DNA of 64,000 nucleotides from Pseudorhodobacter antarcticus (GCF_900110135.1 NZ_FOCO01000007.1:85859-149858), one strand, 5' to 3'. Positions 30,863 through 41,232 are shown, counted from the stretch's first letter. The notes: generated by a model from the sequence alone, not told the origin. Translations and numbers: made by a program.

Positions 30863-32518
30863 ATGACCCATACGACCGTTACCGCCAAAGGCGTTCATCC
30901 GGCGGCCATCGCCTATGCCGCCGAAGTTGAGGCTGGCACATTGAGCCGCCGTGAATTTTTGACCCGCGCCTGTGCGCTGGGTGTGGCGGCCCCCGCCGCG
31001 TATGGCCTGCTTGGGCTTGCAGCCCCCGTAGAGGCGCAGACAGCGACCCCCGTCATGGGTGGCACGCTGCGCATGGAAATGAGCACGCGCGGTTTGAAAG
31101 ACCCCCGCACGGCGGATTGGAGCGAGATTGCTTGCTTTACCCGCGGTTGGTTGGAATATCTGGTGGAATACAACAGCGATGGATCCTTGCGCGGGATGCT
31201 GCTGGAAAGCTGGTCCACCAATGACGATGCGACCGAATACACATTGAAAGTGCGTCAGGGCGTGAAATGGTCGAATGGCGATGATTTCACCGCCGAAGAT
31301 GTGGCCAATAACATCACCCGCTGGTGCGATGGCAATGTTGAAGGCAACTCGATGGCCGGGCGTATGGCCGTTATGGTTAACCCAGACACCAAGACCGCCA
31401 ATGAAGGCGCGATCACGGTTGTGGATGCCAGCACTGTGCTGCTGAAACTGACCGCGCCAGATATTGCGATGATTGTTAGCATGGCGGATTATCCGGCAGG
31501 CGTGGTCCATGCGACCTATGACAACGGCGATCCATCGGTGAACCCAATTGGCACTGGCCCCTATATGCCAGAAACCAATGAGGTTGGCCTGCGCCAGACC
31601 TTGGTGCGCAATGCAGATCACACATGGTGGGGCACAGCCGTCTATGGCGGGCCGTATTTGGACAAGATTGATTATCTCGACCTTGGCACCGATCCATCGG
31701 CAACCGTGGCCGCAGCAGGTTCGGGCGAGATTGATTCGACTTATCAGACCACCGGCGATTTCGTCGATATTCTGGACGGGCTTGGCTGGACGAAAAGCGA
31801 AGTTGTCACATCCTCTACCTTGACCGTGCGGTTCAACCAAGACGCCGAGGAATATAAGGATGTGAACGTGCGCCGCGCCTTGATTATGGCGGTGGACAAC
31901 AATGTTATTCTGGAGCTGGGCTATAACGGCCTGGGGACCACGGCAGAAAACCACCATGTTTGCCCGATCCACCCAGAATACGCTGAATTGCCACCCGTTG
32001 TGACCGACCCGGCCGCAGCGCTGGCGATGTTGACTGAAGCGGGCAAGGCCGATTTCGAGTTTGAATTGAAATCGGTGGATGATGCCTGGCAAGCGGCCAC
32101 CTGTGACGCCGTTGCGGCGCAGATGCGCGATGCGGGGATCAAGATCAAGCGGACAGTGTTGCCCGGTTCGACCTTTTGGAACGACTGGACCAAATACCCG
32201 TTTTCTGCGACCGAATGGAACATGCGCCCGTTGGGTGTGCAGATTTTGTCGCTGGCCTACCGCACGGGCGAAGCATGGAACGAATCCGCGTTTTCTAACG
32301 CAGAATTTGACACGCTTTTGGCCGAAGCAAACTCCATCGCGGATGCGGACAAGCGCCGCGTGGTGATGAAGCGGATCCAAGAGATCATGCAAGAGCAAGG
32401 CGTGTTGATCCAGCCATACTGGCGTTCGTTGTACCGTCACTATGACCCAAAGGTGAAGGGCGCAGAAATGCACCCAACGTTTGAGCATCACCACTATAAG
32501 TGGTGGATCGCCGCGTAA
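30863..32518 (+). CDS. ABC transporter substrate-binding protein, peptide/opine family 5
   Basis: Periplasmic binding protein of the oligopeptide (SBP_bac_5) family, 551 residues. A twin-arginine signal is visible ([20 protein letters not shown] at residues 28-47, cleaved near VEAQ), so it is likely exported folded. Conserved segments include [23 protein letters not shown] and PIGTGPYMP. The start follows GGGAGAAGC. It is the first gene of the importer operon. The ligand cannot be told from sequence; this family binds peptides, opines, nickel and glycosides. Confidence 0.93.
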   Translation: MTHTTVTAKGVHPAAIAYAAEVEAGTLSRREFLTRACALGVAAPAAYGLLGLAAPVEAQTATPVMGGTLRMEMSTRGLKDPRTADWSEIACFTRGWLEYLVEYNSDGSLRGMLLESWSTNDDATEYTLKVRQGVKWSNGDDFTAEDVANNITRWCDGNVEGNSMAGRMAVMVNPDTKTANEGAITVVDASTVLLKLTAPDIAMIVSMADYPAGVVHATYDNGDPSVNPIGTGPYMPETNEVGLRQTLVRNADHTWWGTAVYGGPYLDKIDYLDLGTDPSATVAAAGSGEIDSTYQTTGDFVDILDGLGWTKSEVVTSSTLTVRFNQDAEEYKDVNVRRALIMAVDNNVILELGYNGLGTTAENHHVCPIHPEYAELPPVVTDPAAALAMLTEAGKADFEFELKSVDDAWQAATCDAVAAQMRDAGIKIKRTVLPGSTFWNDWTKYPFSATEWNMRPLGVQILSLAYRTGEAWNESAFSNAEFDTLLAEANSIADADKRRVVMKRIQEIMQEQGVLIQPYWRSLYRHYDPKVKGAEMHPTFEHHHYKWWIAA

Positions 32519-32529
32519 TCGAACTGGCA

Positions 32530-32550
32530 GGGGCGGCCATGCGCCGCCCC
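32530..32550 (+). promoter_or_regulatory. Intra-operon hairpin after the binding-protein gene
   Basis: GGGGCGGC (32530-32537) pairs with GCCGCCCC (32543-32550) over a 5-base loop CATGC, 12 bases past the stop. Such hairpins after binding-protein genes often stabilise the upstream part of the mRNA and lower permease expression. No T run follows, so full termination is unlikely. Confidence 0.5.
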
Positions 32551-32648
32551 ATTGCCGTCACGATGTGCCACCGCCGCTGCGCGCCCACCGCCCGCATTCC
32601 CCGTTTTTGTCCCGCCACTCTTGCCGCTGTGCAAGGGAAGGATAAACT

Positions 32649-33731
32649 ATGCTGATGTTTTTGCTGCGTCGTTTTGGGATCATGGTGCTGACCGCATTGT
32701 GCCTGACGTTTATCGTGTTTTTCTTGACCAACCTGACCCCCAACCTTGAAAAACTGGCCCGGTCCGAAGGGTCGGTGCGCATGAGCGATGAACAGGTCAC
32801 AAGCTGGCTGGCGCAGAACGGCTATGCGCAGCCTTTGGTCGTGCGCTATGGCGAATGGCTGGGCGTGATGCCGGGCTGGACGGTTAGCGGCGCTGAGGGC
32901 GTGACTGGACGCTGCATCGACAGCGCCACCCCGGCCGAGGCTGCACCGCGGTTTTGTGGCATTATACAAGGGGATTGGGGCCAATCATCGGTGTTCAAAC
33001 GCCCCGTATCCGAGATTTTGGGCCGCGCCTTGGGGGCGACGGGCTGGTTGATGCTGTGGGTGATGATCGTCATGGTGCCGTCTGCGCTGGCGCTGGGCGT
33101 GTTGGCGGGGATGCGCGAAGGGTCACGCACCGACCGTGTGTTGTCGACCGTGGCCATCGCGACCACTGCCACACCGGAATATGTGTCTGGCGTGATCTTT
33201 ATCGTGATATTCGCAAGTGCGACCGCAGGCGTGTCACCGATGCTGGCAGAAATGGGCTGGATTGAAGGGCGCACCTTGTTCCAAGGCACCGCGACCAGTG
33301 CGATGGACAACATCACATTTTGGAATTTTGGCCTGCCTGTGATCACTGTCGCACTTTATGGCATGGGCTATATCGCGCGCATGACCCGCGCCTCCATGAC
33401 CGAGGTGATGACCGCGCAATATATCCGCACCGCCCGTTTAAAAGGCGTCCGTTTCCGTGACGTGGTGATCCGCCACGCCCTGCGCAACGCGCTGATCGCG
33501 CCTTTCACCGTCATCATGCTGCAGTTTCCTTGGCTGCTGAACGGTGTGGTGATCGTCGAAACCCTGTTCAATTACAAAGGCTTTGGCTGGACGCTGGTGC
33601 AAGGGGCGGGCAACAACGATATCGAATTGCTGCTGGCCTGCTCCGTTGTTGCTGTGATTGTCGTTCTGGTCACCCAGCTGATTTCTGACATCGGCTATGC
33701 GCTGCTTAACCCCCGTATCCGGATTTCCTGA
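32649..33731 (+). CDS. ABC transporter permease (DppB/OppB type)
   Basis: Inner-membrane permease of the oligopeptide importer family, 360 residues with about six membrane helices. The EAA-type loop is TAQYIRTARLKGVRFRDVVIRHALRNALI around residues 265-290, which contacts the ATPase. The periplasmic loop after helix 1 is long (residues about 35-115) and contains two cysteines (RCIDSATPAEAAPRFCGI) that may form a disulfide. It follows the hairpin by about 100 bases. Confidence 0.93.
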   Translation: MLMFLLRRFGIMVLTALCLTFIVFFLTNLTPNLEKLARSEGSVRMSDEQVTSWLAQNGYAQPLVVRYGEWLGVMPGWTVSGAEGVTGRCIDSATPAEAAPRFCGIIQGDWGQSSVFKRPVSEILGRALGATGWLMLWVMIVMVPSALALGVLAGMREGSRTDRVLSTVAIATTATPEYVSGVIFIVIFASATAGVSPMLAEMGWIEGRTLFQGTATSAMDNITFWNFGLPVITVALYGMGYIARMTRASMTEVMTAQYIRTARLKGVRFRDVVIRHALRNALIAPFTVIMLQFPWLLNGVVIVETLFNYKGFGWTLVQGAGNNDIELLLACSVVAVIVVLVTQLISDIGYALLNPRIRIS

Positions 33732-33744
33732 GGAGGACCCCCAC

Positions 33745-34902
33745 ATGGAACCGATTGGCTGGGGCGGCATATTCGCCCGAATGATCATCCAGTTCTGGCC
33801 CGTTTGGGCCGCCCTTATCATCACCTTTGCTGTGTCGATCCATTACCGCCGCCGCCTTGGTCTTTATGGCAAGCTGTTTGACAGCACCGTGGGGATGATC
33901 GGCTTTGGCATCGTAATGTTCTGGGTCTATACCGCGTTTTTCGCCGATATCATCATCACCCATGACCCGCTGGGCCAATTGTCCAGCATGAAAAACAAAC
34001 CACCGGGCACGGCCGCCCCCGATGGCAGCACCTATGCCTATTACCTTTTGGGCGGTGATAACCTTGCGCGCGATGTGTTCAGCCGCATGGTGATGGGCGC
34101 GCGCCGCGTGCTGGCAATCGCCCCTGCAGCGACGATGTTTGCCTTTATGGTCGGTATCACGCTTGGCCTGCCTGCGGGCTATTTTGCGGGCAAGCTGGAC
34201 ACGGGCCTGTCGTTTCTGGCCAACCTCGTGCTGGCGTTTCCCGTCATCTTGCTGTTCTACCTGCTGGTCACTCCGGAAATCCGCGACACCGGCATCCCAA
34301 CCATCCTTGCCGCTGTGCTGTTCATCTTTCCGATCATCTTTCTGGTCACGCTGTTCAACAGCCGCTATTTCACCAATCCAAACCGGCGCAACCTTTATGT
34401 CGGGGTCACGCTGGTGCTGGGCCTTTGGGCCTATTCCGGCCTTGCCTTCAACGCCGACCCGTTGGGCGTTTGGTCGATGGACCCCAACCTGCTGAATGTT
34501 TTTGTCGCGGTGGTGTTTGTCAACGCACCCACAGTGTTCCGCATCGTGCGCGGCATTGTTTTGGACCTGAGATCACGCGACTATGTGGCGGCAGGCCAAA
34601 CGCGGGGCGAAGGCGCGTGGTATATCATGCTGTGGGAAATTCTGCCCAACGCCCGCGGCCCGCTGATCGTCGATTTCTGCCTGCGCATCGGCTACACCAC
34701 AATCCTTCTCGGCACACTCGGCTTTTTCGGCCTTGGCGTTAGCCCTGAAAGCCCGGATTGGGGCTCCACCATCAACGATGGCCGCCGCTTGCTGTCCATC
34801 TTCCCTGCCCCCGCCGTGGTGCCGGCAATTGCATTGATGAGTCTGGTCCTCGGCCTCAACCTGCTCGCCGACGGCCTGCGCGAAGAAAGCATGAAAGACT
34901 GA
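33745..34902 (+). CDS. ABC transporter permease (DppC/OppC type)
   Basis: Second permease of the importer, 385 residues. Visible are GGDNLARDVFSRMVMGARRV, multiple membrane helices and the EAA-type loop SRDYVAAGQTRGEGAWYIMLWEILPNARGPLI. The segment between about residues 150 and 260 is longer than usual, adding extra helices. The start at 33745 is given by GAGGAGG just ahead; the frame opens earlier, inside the previous gene. Confidence 0.92.
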   Translation: MEPIGWGGIFARMIIQFWPVWAALIITFAVSIHYRRRLGLYGKLFDSTVGMIGFGIVMFWVYTAFFADIIITHDPLGQLSSMKNKPPGTAAPDGSTYAYYLLGGDNLARDVFSRMVMGARRVLAIAPAATMFAFMVGITLGLPAGYFAGKLDTGLSFLANLVLAFPVILLFYLLVTPEIRDTGIPTILAAVLFIFPIIFLVTLFNSRYFTNPNRRNLYVGVTLVLGLWAYSGLAFNADPLGVWSMDPNLLNVFVAVVFVNAPTVFRIVRGIVLDLRSRDYVAAGQTRGEGAWYIMLWEILPNARGPLIVDFCLRIGYTTILLGTLGFFGLGVSPESPDWGSTINDGRRLLSIFPAPAVVPAIALMSLVLGLNLLADGLREESMKD

Positions 34903-34906
34903 TGCC

Positions 34907-34956
34907 TTTTTCTGTTTGAAAATATCCTCGGGGGTCCGGGGGCAGATAGCCCCCGG
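34907..34956. repeat. Intergenic element with strong hairpin between permease and ATPase genes
   Basis: CCGGGGGC (34936-34943) and GCCCCCGG (34949-34956) form a perfect 8-base stem with loop AGATA. Just before it, GAAAATATCCTCGGGGG is, in reverse orientation, similar to the GGATATTT part of the dispersed repeat. The element fills most of the 93-base gap between two genes of the operon. Confidence 0.5.
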
Positions 34957-34995
34957 CGCTTGTCGCATGGACCTGCACCGACATGGGAGAGTGAG

Positions 34996-37086
34996 ATGAC
35001 AACCAACACCGAATGGGACCCGTCCCAACCGATCCTCGAAATCACAAACCTGTCGATTTCCTTTTTTACACGGCTGCGCGAAATCCCGGCGGTGATGGAT
35101 TTTTCCTGCACCGTGATGGCGGGGGAGGCGATGGGGCTGGTGGGCGAATCTGGCTGCGGCAAATCCACCGTGGCGCTGGCCGTGATGCGCGATCTGGGCA
35201 AAAATGGCCGCATCGTTGCTGGCTCCATCAAGTTCAAAGGCCGCGATTTGACCCATATGGGCGAGGAGGAGCTGCGCAAAATTCGCGGGTCCGAAATCGC
35301 GATGATTTACCAAGAACCCATGGCCAGCTTGAACCCCGCCATGACCGTGGGCGCGCAATTGGCCGAAGTGCCGATGATCCATGAAGGCATGTCGAAATCG
35401 GACGCGTGGAAGCTGGCCCGCCAGATCGTCGCCGATGTGCGCCTGCCCGACCCCGACCGCATCGTGGACGCTTATCCGCACCAACTGTCTGGCGGCCAGC
35501 AGCAACGCATCGTGATTGCGATGGCGTTGATGTCCAAGCCCGCGCTTTTGATTTTGGATGAACCCACCACCGCATTGGATGTGACCGTGGAGGCGGGGAT
35601 TGTCGATCTGGTCAAAGAATTGGGCAAGAAATACGGCACGTCGATGCTGTTTATCAGCCACAACCTTGGGCTGGTTTTGGATGTCTGCAACCGGTTGTGC
35701 GTGATGTATTCCGGCGAGGCGGTGGAAACGGGCAATGTGGGCGAGGTGTTTGATAAAATGCGCCATCCCTATACCCAAGCGCTGTTCCGCTCTATCCCCT
35801 TGCCCACCGCCGATAAAAACTCACGGCCCCTGGTCGCAATCCCCGGCAACTTTCCCCTGCCCCATGAACGCCCGAACGGGTGCAATTTTGGCCCGCGTTG
35901 CGATTATTTTGAGGCGGGGCGCTGCGATGCAGGCGAAGTGCGGATGGGCGACACAGGCGGCGATCGCCACGCCTCGCGTTGCGTGAAGTTCGCAGAAATC
36001 GACTGGGACGCGCCTTTGGTGGCTGTGAAAAAGCAGGAAAAAACGCCGGTTGGCGATGTCGTGCTGAAGATGGAAGATTTGCGCAAATACTATGAAGTGT
36101 CAGGCAGTTCGCTGTTTGGCGGCGGCGCGCAAAAGGTGGTGAAAGCAAACGAAACCCTGTCGTTTGAAGCGCGCGAAGGCGAAACGCTGGCAATTGTGGG
36201 CGAAAGCGGTTGTGGAAAATCCACTTTTGCCAAGGTCTTGATGGGTTTGGAAACGGCCACCAGCGGCAAGATTTTTCTATACAATCAAGACATTCAAGAC
36301 ACCCCGATTGAAAAGCGCGCGGTTGATACCGTGTCATCCGTGCAGATGGTGTTTCAAAACCCGTTTGACACGCTGAACCCGTCGATGACCGTGGGCCGCC
36401 AAGTGATCCGCGCGCTGGAAATCTTTGGCGAGGGCGCAGATGACGCGGCGCGCCATGCCCGGATGCTGGAGTTGTTGGACCTTGTGAAACTGCCGCGCGA
36501 ATTTGCCGACCGGATGCCGCGCCAACTTTCGGGCGGGCAAAAGCAGCGCGTGGGCATTGCGCGTGCCTTTGCGGGCGATGCTAAAATCGTGGTGGCGGAT
36601 GAACCGGTATCGGCGCTTGATGTGTCGGTGCAGGCCGCCGTGACCGATTTGCTGATGGAAATTCAGCGCAAAAACCGCACGACCTTGCTGTTTATCAGCC
36701 ATGATCTGTCCATCGTGCGCTATTTGTCGGACCGGGTGATGGTGATGTATCTGGGCCATGTGGTTGAACTTGGCACCACAGACCAAGTGTTTTCGCCTCC
36801 CTATCACCCCTATACCGAGGCGCTGCTGTCTGCCGTGCCCATCGCCGACACAAAGGTAATAAAAAAGCGGATTGTGCTGGACGGCGATATTCCGTCCGCA
36901 ATGAACCCGCCGCCCGGTTGCCCGTTCCAAACGCGTTGCCGCTGGAAATCACAAGTGCCAGATGGGTTGTGCGAACGCGAGGTGCCCCCCGTGCGGCATT
37001 TGGCGACCGGACACCAGATAAAGTGCCATTTGTCGGATGCGGTGCTGGCAGAGATGGAGCCGGTGATTACGATGAAAGAGACGTAA
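34996..37086 (+). CDS. Fused dipeptide ABC transporter ATPase (DppD-DppF type)
   Basis: A 696-residue protein with two complete nucleotide-binding domains in tandem. Domain 1 has Walker A GESGCGKSTVALAV, signature LSGGQQQRIVIAMAL and Walker B LLILDEPTTALD. Domain 2 repeats them as GESGCGKSTFAKVLMG, LSGGQKQRVGIARAF and KIVVADEPVSALD. Each is followed by the oligopeptide-type C-terminal extension with conserved cysteines (CNFGPRCDYFEAGRCD; CPFQTRCRWKSQVPDGLC), reported to hold an iron-sulfur cluster in related ATPases. The start at 34996 follows GGGAGAGTGAG. One polypeptide therefore powers the importer. Confidence 0.93.
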   Translation: MTTNTEWDPSQPILEITNLSISFFTRLREIPAVMDFSCTVMAGEAMGLVGESGCGKSTVALAVMRDLGKNGRIVAGSIKFKGRDLTHMGEEELRKIRGSEIAMIYQEPMASLNPAMTVGAQLAEVPMIHEGMSKSDAWKLARQIVADVRLPDPDRIVDAYPHQLSGGQQQRIVIAMALMSKPALLILDEPTTALDVTVEAGIVDLVKELGKKYGTSMLFISHNLGLVLDVCNRLCVMYSGEAVETGNVGEVFDKMRHPYTQALFRSIPLPTADKNSRPLVAIPGNFPLPHERPNGCNFGPRCDYFEAGRCDAGEVRMGDTGGDRHASRCVKFAEIDWDAPLVAVKKQEKTPVGDVVLKMEDLRKYYEVSGSSLFGGGAQKVVKANETLSFEAREGETLAIVGESGCGKSTFAKVLMGLETATSGKIFLYNQDIQDTPIEKRAVDTVSSVQMVFQNPFDTLNPSMTVGRQVIRALEIFGEGADDAARHARMLELLDLVKLPREFADRMPRQLSGGQKQRVGIARAFAGDAKIVVADEPVSALDVSVQAAVTDLLMEIQRKNRTTLLFISHDLSIVRYLSDRVMVMYLGHVVELGTTDQVFSPPYHPYTEALLSAVPIADTKVIKKRIVLDGDIPSAMNPPPGCPFQTRCRWKSQVPDGLCEREVPPVRHLATGHQIKCHLSDAVLAEMEPVITMKET

Positions 37087-37111
37087 GGGGCGTTTGTACA
37101 GGAAGACCCAA

Positions 37112-37552
37112 ATGAAAATTCGCGCGCTGGAACCGACTGACCGCGCGATCTGGCAGCAGTTCATGGATGACTATGCCACGTTTTACAAAACGGCGGTTCC
37201 CGACGGGGGGCATGACCGGGTTTGGGCTTGGATTTTCGACCCCAACAATGACTTTTGGTGTGATCTTATCTTTGATGACGACGGAAATTCGTTTGGCTTT
37301 ATGCAATATCAGCTGATGCACAGATCGCTTGGCGGCACGATGGTGTGCTATCTTAGCGATCTATACGTTAGGCCCGATGTGCGCGGCACAGGTGCGGGGC
37401 GCGCGATGATCGACCATGTGATTGCCTTTGCAAAAGGGCGCGGGTTGACCAATGTGCGTTGGCTGACCCAAGAGTATAATGACACCGGCAGGCGGCTGTA
37501 CGACACTTACGCGCCCAAATCGGATTTCATCCTGTACAGCCTGCCGGTCTAA
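37112..37552 (+). CDS. GNAT family N-acetyltransferase
   Basis: A 146-residue acetyltransferase of the GNAT fold. The acetyl-CoA binding signature is YLSDLYVRPDVRGTGAGRAMIDHVIAFA, and the C-terminal tyrosine region reads EYNDTGRRLYDTYAPKSDF. ATG at 37112 with AGGAAGA ahead is preferred over an upstream TTG. It lies 25 bases after the importer ATPase gene in the same direction, so it may acetylate the imported compound or a product of it. The substrate is unknown. Confidence 0.88.
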   Translation: MKIRALEPTDRAIWQQFMDDYATFYKTAVPDGGHDRVWAWIFDPNNDFWCDLIFDDDGNSFGFMQYQLMHRSLGGTMVCYLSDLYVRPDVRGTGAGRAMIDHVIAFAKGRGLTNVRWLTQEYNDTGRRLYDTYAPKSDFILYSLPV

Positions 37553-37562
37553 GGCCCCCCAA

Positions 37563-39041
37563 TCAGAACCGCTGATCGGGGTCTTTGGACGCCTTGTGTT
37601 TACGCAGGCGGCTTGGCGTGTGGAACTTCTTATCTTTGAACGGGTTTTTGTCACCTTGGCCCCGCAGCATGATGCGGATGGGAGTGCCCGGCATGTCGAA
37701 ATGGTCGCGCAAGCCGTTGACCAGATAGCGTTTATAGCTTTCCTGCATCAAATCGGGGTGGCTGCACATCACCACAAAGCCCGGGGGCCGCGTTTTGACT
37801 TGGGTCATATAGCGCAGCTTGATGCGGCGACCACCGGGGGCTGGTGGCGGGTGCGCCTCGGTCATAGCGCCCAGCCACGTGTTCAGGCGGTTGGTGGGGA
37901 TGCGGCGGTTCCAGATGTCATGCGCGCGGATGATGGCATCGTGCAGACGGTCAAGGCCGCGGCCGGTTTTGGCGGAAACGGTGACCAAAGGCGCGCCGCG
38001 CAGCTGGGGCAGCAAACGTTCGAAACTTTCGCGCAGCTGCGCCAGTTTGTCCTGCTTTTCATCCTCTAGGTCCCATTTGTTCACGGCGATCACCACCGCG
38101 CGACCTTCGGTTTCGGCGTAATCTGCGATGCGCAAATCCTGTTGTTCAAACGGGATTTCCACGTCCAGCAGGACCACAATCACCTCGGCAAAGCGCACGG
38201 CGCGCAAGCCATCAGACACCGACATTTTTTCCAGCTTGTCCGAAATACGAGCCTTTTTGCGCATGCCTGCGGTGTCAAAAATCCGGGTGGGGGTGCCGTA
38301 CCAATCAGATTTCACCGAAATCGCGTCACGGGTGATGCCTGCCTCCGGCCCGGTCAGCAAGCGATCTTCACCGATGATTTTGTTGATCAAGGTGGATTTG
38401 CCCGCATTGGGTCGGCCGATGACAGCAATTTGCAGTGGCTTTTCATGCGTGGGCTTGTGCCATTCTGGATCGGCCTCTTCGTCCGCCTCATCCTCGGGGA
38501 TGTCGATATCGACCAAGGGGGCATCCGCCTCGGCGCGTTCGGTAAATTCGTCGCCGATGGGGCGCAGGATGTAATAAAGATCGTCGATGCCTTCGCCGTG
38601 TTCTGCAGACAGCCGCAGGGGTTCGCCAAGGCCAAGGGCCCACGCCTCCACAGCGCCACCATCGGCGGCTTTGCCTTCGGCCTTGTTCACGCCCAAGATC
38701 ACCCGCGCGCCTTTTTTGCGCAGGATGTCGGCGAACACCTCATCGGTCGCCGTGACGCCCACGCGCCCGTCGATCAAGAACAGGCACACGTCGGCCATAT
38801 CAACCGCGCGTTCGGTCAAGCGCCGCATCCGGCCTTGCAGGCTGTCGTCGGTCACGTCCTCTAGGCCCGCCGTGTCGATCACGGTAAAGCGGAGATCAAA
38901 AATCTTTGCATCACCTTCGCGCAGGTCGCGGGTAACACCGGGTTGGTCATCAACCAACGCCAATTTGCGCCCGACAAGGCGGTTGAACAGGGTGGATTTG
39001 CCCACATTGGGGCGGCCGACTATGGCGAGAGTAAAGCTCAT
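37563..39041 (-). CDS. der: Ribosome biogenesis GTPase Der
   Basis: Essential GTPase with two tandem G domains and a KH-like C-terminus, acting in 50S assembly. The 492-residue protein has G1 motifs [12 protein letters not shown] and [13 protein letters not shown]3 motifs DTAGLED and [13 protein letters not shown]4 motifs VNKAEG and VNKWD. The stretch between the G domains is acidic ([13 protein letters not shown]). It is convergent with the GNAT gene and downstream of the bamB-like gene. Confidence 0.97.
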   Translation of the reverse strand: MSFTLAIVGRPNVGKSTLFNRLVGRKLALVDDQPGVTRDLREGDAKIFDLRFTVIDTAGLEDVTDDSLQGRMRRLTERAVDMADVCLFLIDGRVGVTATDEVFADILRKKGARVILGVNKAEGKAADGGAVEAWALGLGEPLRLSAEHGEGIDDLYYILRPIGDEFTERAEADAPLVDIDIPEDEADEEADPEWHKPTHEKPLQIAVIGRPNAGKSTLINKIIGEDRLLTGPEAGITRDAISVKSDWYGTPTRIFDTAGMRKKARISDKLEKMSVSDGLRAVRFAEVIVVLLDVEIPFEQQDLRIADYAETEGRAVVIAVNKWDLEDEKQDKLAQLRESFERLLPQLRGAPLVTVSAKTGRGLDRLHDAIIRAHDIWNRRIPTNRLNTWLGAMTEAHPPPAPGGRRIKLRYMTQVKTRPPGFVVMCSHPDLMQESYKRYLVNGLRDHFDMPGTPIRIMLRGQGDKNPFKDKKFHTPSRLRKHKASKDPDQRF

Positions 39042-39101
39042 CTTGGCCCCTCCGGGGGCTTATATCAGATCATCAAGCCGTTGCCATACACGGATGGGCG
39101 G

Positions 39102-40469
39102 TCAACGGAAAGCGTGAAGTTGCCCATTGCCCGAAACCACATACAGAACGCCGCCTGCAAGGGCGGGGGCTGCCGCCGCACCGCCTGGCAGTTGGGTGGT
39201 GGCTGTCAGCGCGCCATCGGCGGGGTTGAACATGCGGATCAATCCATCGCCCGACACGACGACCAACCGCCCACCCGCCAGCACAGGGCCATAATGGGCG
39301 GTGATTGCCTTGCGTTTTTTTGGCTTGTCGGTGTCGAAATAAGGCATGTCAACGGACCAGATCGCGGCCCCGGTGGCGGCATCAAGGCGCACCAGTTTGG
39401 CCTGATCGGAAATCAGGAAAACTGAGCCGCCAACCGGCAACACCGCGCCATAAGCCGCCTCGCGGGCGGACCATTTGACCGTGCCCGACGTGGTTTCCAG
39501 CGCCGAGATGCGCCCGCTTTGATTGCCGATATAGGTGGTATCACCCGCAATCACGGGGTCGCCCGCAATGTCTGTTACGCTGGTATAGCCGCGCCCCAAC
39601 CGTGCGCCCGCGATATTTGCGGACCACAGTTGCACGCCGCCGATTTTCAGCGCCGCAATCACTTGGCCCGACCCATTGGGGAACAAAACAGCCCGCGCCC
39701 CAACCGCCGGAGAGGCGGAGGCGATGATGCCCGTGCGCGATGGAGCCCCTGTAACTTGCCATTGCACCTTGCCGGTTTTTGCGTCCAGCGCCCAGCCCGT
39801 GCCATCGCGCGCCCCAACATAAACCACGCCATCCGCCACTGTTGGCGTGCCCGCCGCAACCGCGCCAAGGTCTTGACGCCAGATCACCCCACCTGTGGCA
39901 GGGTCCATTGCCACCACCTCGGCATAGCCAGTGGTCGCGAACAAACGCCCCCCGCCATAGGCGATGCCACCGCCCGATACGGGGTTGCCGCGCGCGCCTG
40001 CGGGCATCACGTTGGCGGTCCACAGTTTCGCGCCTGCGGTGGACACGGCGGAAATATCATTGCTGGCATCCATCGCAAACACCCGACCATCGGCCACGAT
40101 GGGGGATGCGGTGATGCGGTATTTGCGGCTGTTGCCACTGCCAATATCAGCCGACCAAAGCCGCGCGGGGGCCGCAGACAAGGCGGCGTGCGGCATCAGA
40201 TGTTCGGCGTTACCTGACCGATGTGTCCAATCGGCATTGGCGCGGGCGGCGGGCAGGCTGATGGGCAAGGATTGGTTTTCGATTTGGCCAAAGGTGTCGG
40301 TCGGTGCCGCCTCCCCCTCCACCGCGAGGGATTGGGCCAAGGGGGTGCGCGCGTCAAACCGTTCCCCTTGCAAAATAACCTCTTTTTCGCAGCCTGCAAG
40401 CAGCATCAGCCCCACCATCACGCCCAAAGTTTTGCCCAATGGGGTTCGCGTGTCAAAGAAAGAGGTCAT
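39102..40469 (-). CDS. bamB: BamB-like outer-membrane lipoprotein, PQQ-type beta-propeller
   Basis: A 455-residue lipoprotein with lipobox LLAG-C (Cys27) and repeated blades of the PQQ-like beta-propeller (for example DPATGGVIWRQDLGA, DAKTGKVQWQV, ETTSGTVKWSA, DAATGAAIWSVD). The family subunit BamB helps the BAM complex fold outer-membrane proteins. The order yfgM-like, bamB, der is conserved in proteobacteria and supports the call. The start at 40469 places the signal peptide correctly; the frame opens earlier, at 40562. Confidence 0.87.
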   Translation of the reverse strand: MTSFFDTRTPLGKTLGVMVGLMLLAGCEKEVILQGERFDARTPLAQSLAVEGEAAPTDTFGQIENQSLPISLPAARANADWTHRSGNAEHLMPHAALSAAPARLWSADIGSGNSRKYRITASPIVADGRVFAMDASNDISAVSTAGAKLWTANVMPAGARGNPVSGGGIAYGGGRLFATTGYAEVVAMDPATGGVIWRQDLGAVAAGTPTVADGVVYVGARDGTGWALDAKTGKVQWQVTGAPSRTGIIASASPAVGARAVLFPNGSGQVIAALKIGGVQLWSANIAGARLGRGYTSVTDIAGDPVIAGDTTYIGNQSGRISALETTSGTVKWSAREAAYGAVLPVGGSVFLISDQAKLVRLDAATGAAIWSVDMPYFDTDKPKKRKAITAHYGPVLAGGRLVVVSGDGLIRMFNPADGALTATTQLPGGAAAAPALAGGVLYVVSGNGQLHAFR

Positions 40470-40572
40470 ATGCTGTCTGCCTTTGTCCTGCGCCGGTTGC
40501 GCGGTATGTTCCATCGCCCGCGCGGTGAAAGCAAGCCTGTTTGGCCACCCCATCCCGCGCATGGCGTCTGTT

Positions 40573-41232
40573 TCAGCCTTCGGCGGTTTGTCCGCCCAAG
40601 GCAGTGATCATTTGGCCGGCACGCCCGCGCAAGCCTGTGGGCGCCTCTTGGTCGGCTGAAAGCGCGCGCAATTGGGTGATCGCGGCGTCGATATCGCCCG
40701 CCTCGACCAGCAAATACGCGAGTTGTTCCAGTGCGAGGGTGCGGAACGGGCGGCCCGGAATGGTCAAGGGTTCCAGCGCCGCGCGCCGGGTGGCCACGTC
40801 TTGGTCCGCGCCCGCCACGATCACACCGCGCAGCACCGCCAAATCGCGGTAGTTTTGGTCGATGGTCGTGTCGGCTGCCACGGCGGCAAGGGCTGCCAAT
40901 GTGGCCGCTTTGTCACCCGCAGGATCGGACGCCACCAGCATTTTTTGCAAAGCCAATTTGCTAGGCACGCCATTGGCGGCACTTTCGGCCGCCGCAAGGG
41001 CTGTGCGGCGTTCGGCGGGGGTGGGTTGGTCCAGCGCCGTCAGCAGCGTGTCGCCAAATGCCTTGGCCGCGGTGGCGCGGTTGGCCTTTTGCCATTCGCT
41101 GTAGGCCGCACCGCCCACGATCACCACCACCAGCAGTAGTGCGATCCATCCGTATTTACGAAACAGCATGAACAAGCGGTCGCGGCGGACCTCTTCGGTG
41201 ACCTCGTCGATAAAGCTGTCTGGATTGCTCAC
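40573..41232 (-). CDS. Tetratricopeptide-like membrane protein, YfgM type
   Basis: A 219-residue inner-membrane protein with a short cytoplasmic N-terminus (SNPDSFIDEVTEEVRRDRLFML), one helix (YGWIALLLVVVIVGGAAY) and a periplasmic helical domain with TPR-like repeats. It matches the YfgM/DUF2133-like proteins that work near the Sec translocon in the bamB-der locus. The start is a GTG at 41232 with GGGAGA upstream. The frame is open to 41418 but the extension looks noncoding. Confidence 0.82.
   Translation of the reverse strand: MSNPDSFIDEVTEEVRRDRLFMLFRKYGWIALLLVVVIVGGAAYSEWQKANRATAAKAFGDTLLTALDQPTPAERRTALAAAESAANGVPSKLALQKMLVASDPAGDKAATLAALAAVAADTTIDQNYRDLAVLRGVIVAGADQDVATRRAALEPLTIPGRPFRTLALEQLAYLLVEAGDIDAAITQLRALSADQEAPTGLRGRAGQMITALGGQTAEG

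Noticed and set aside
30794..32494. 566-codon minus-strand open frame opposite the binding-protein gene.
   Set aside because: Rich in His, Arg and Gly with no domain; an artefact of codon bias on the opposite strand of a real gene with a Tat signal.
40470..40562. Longer N-terminus for the BamB-like protein.
   Set aside because: It would bury the lipoprotein signal peptide; the start at 40469 puts the lipobox cysteine at residue 27.
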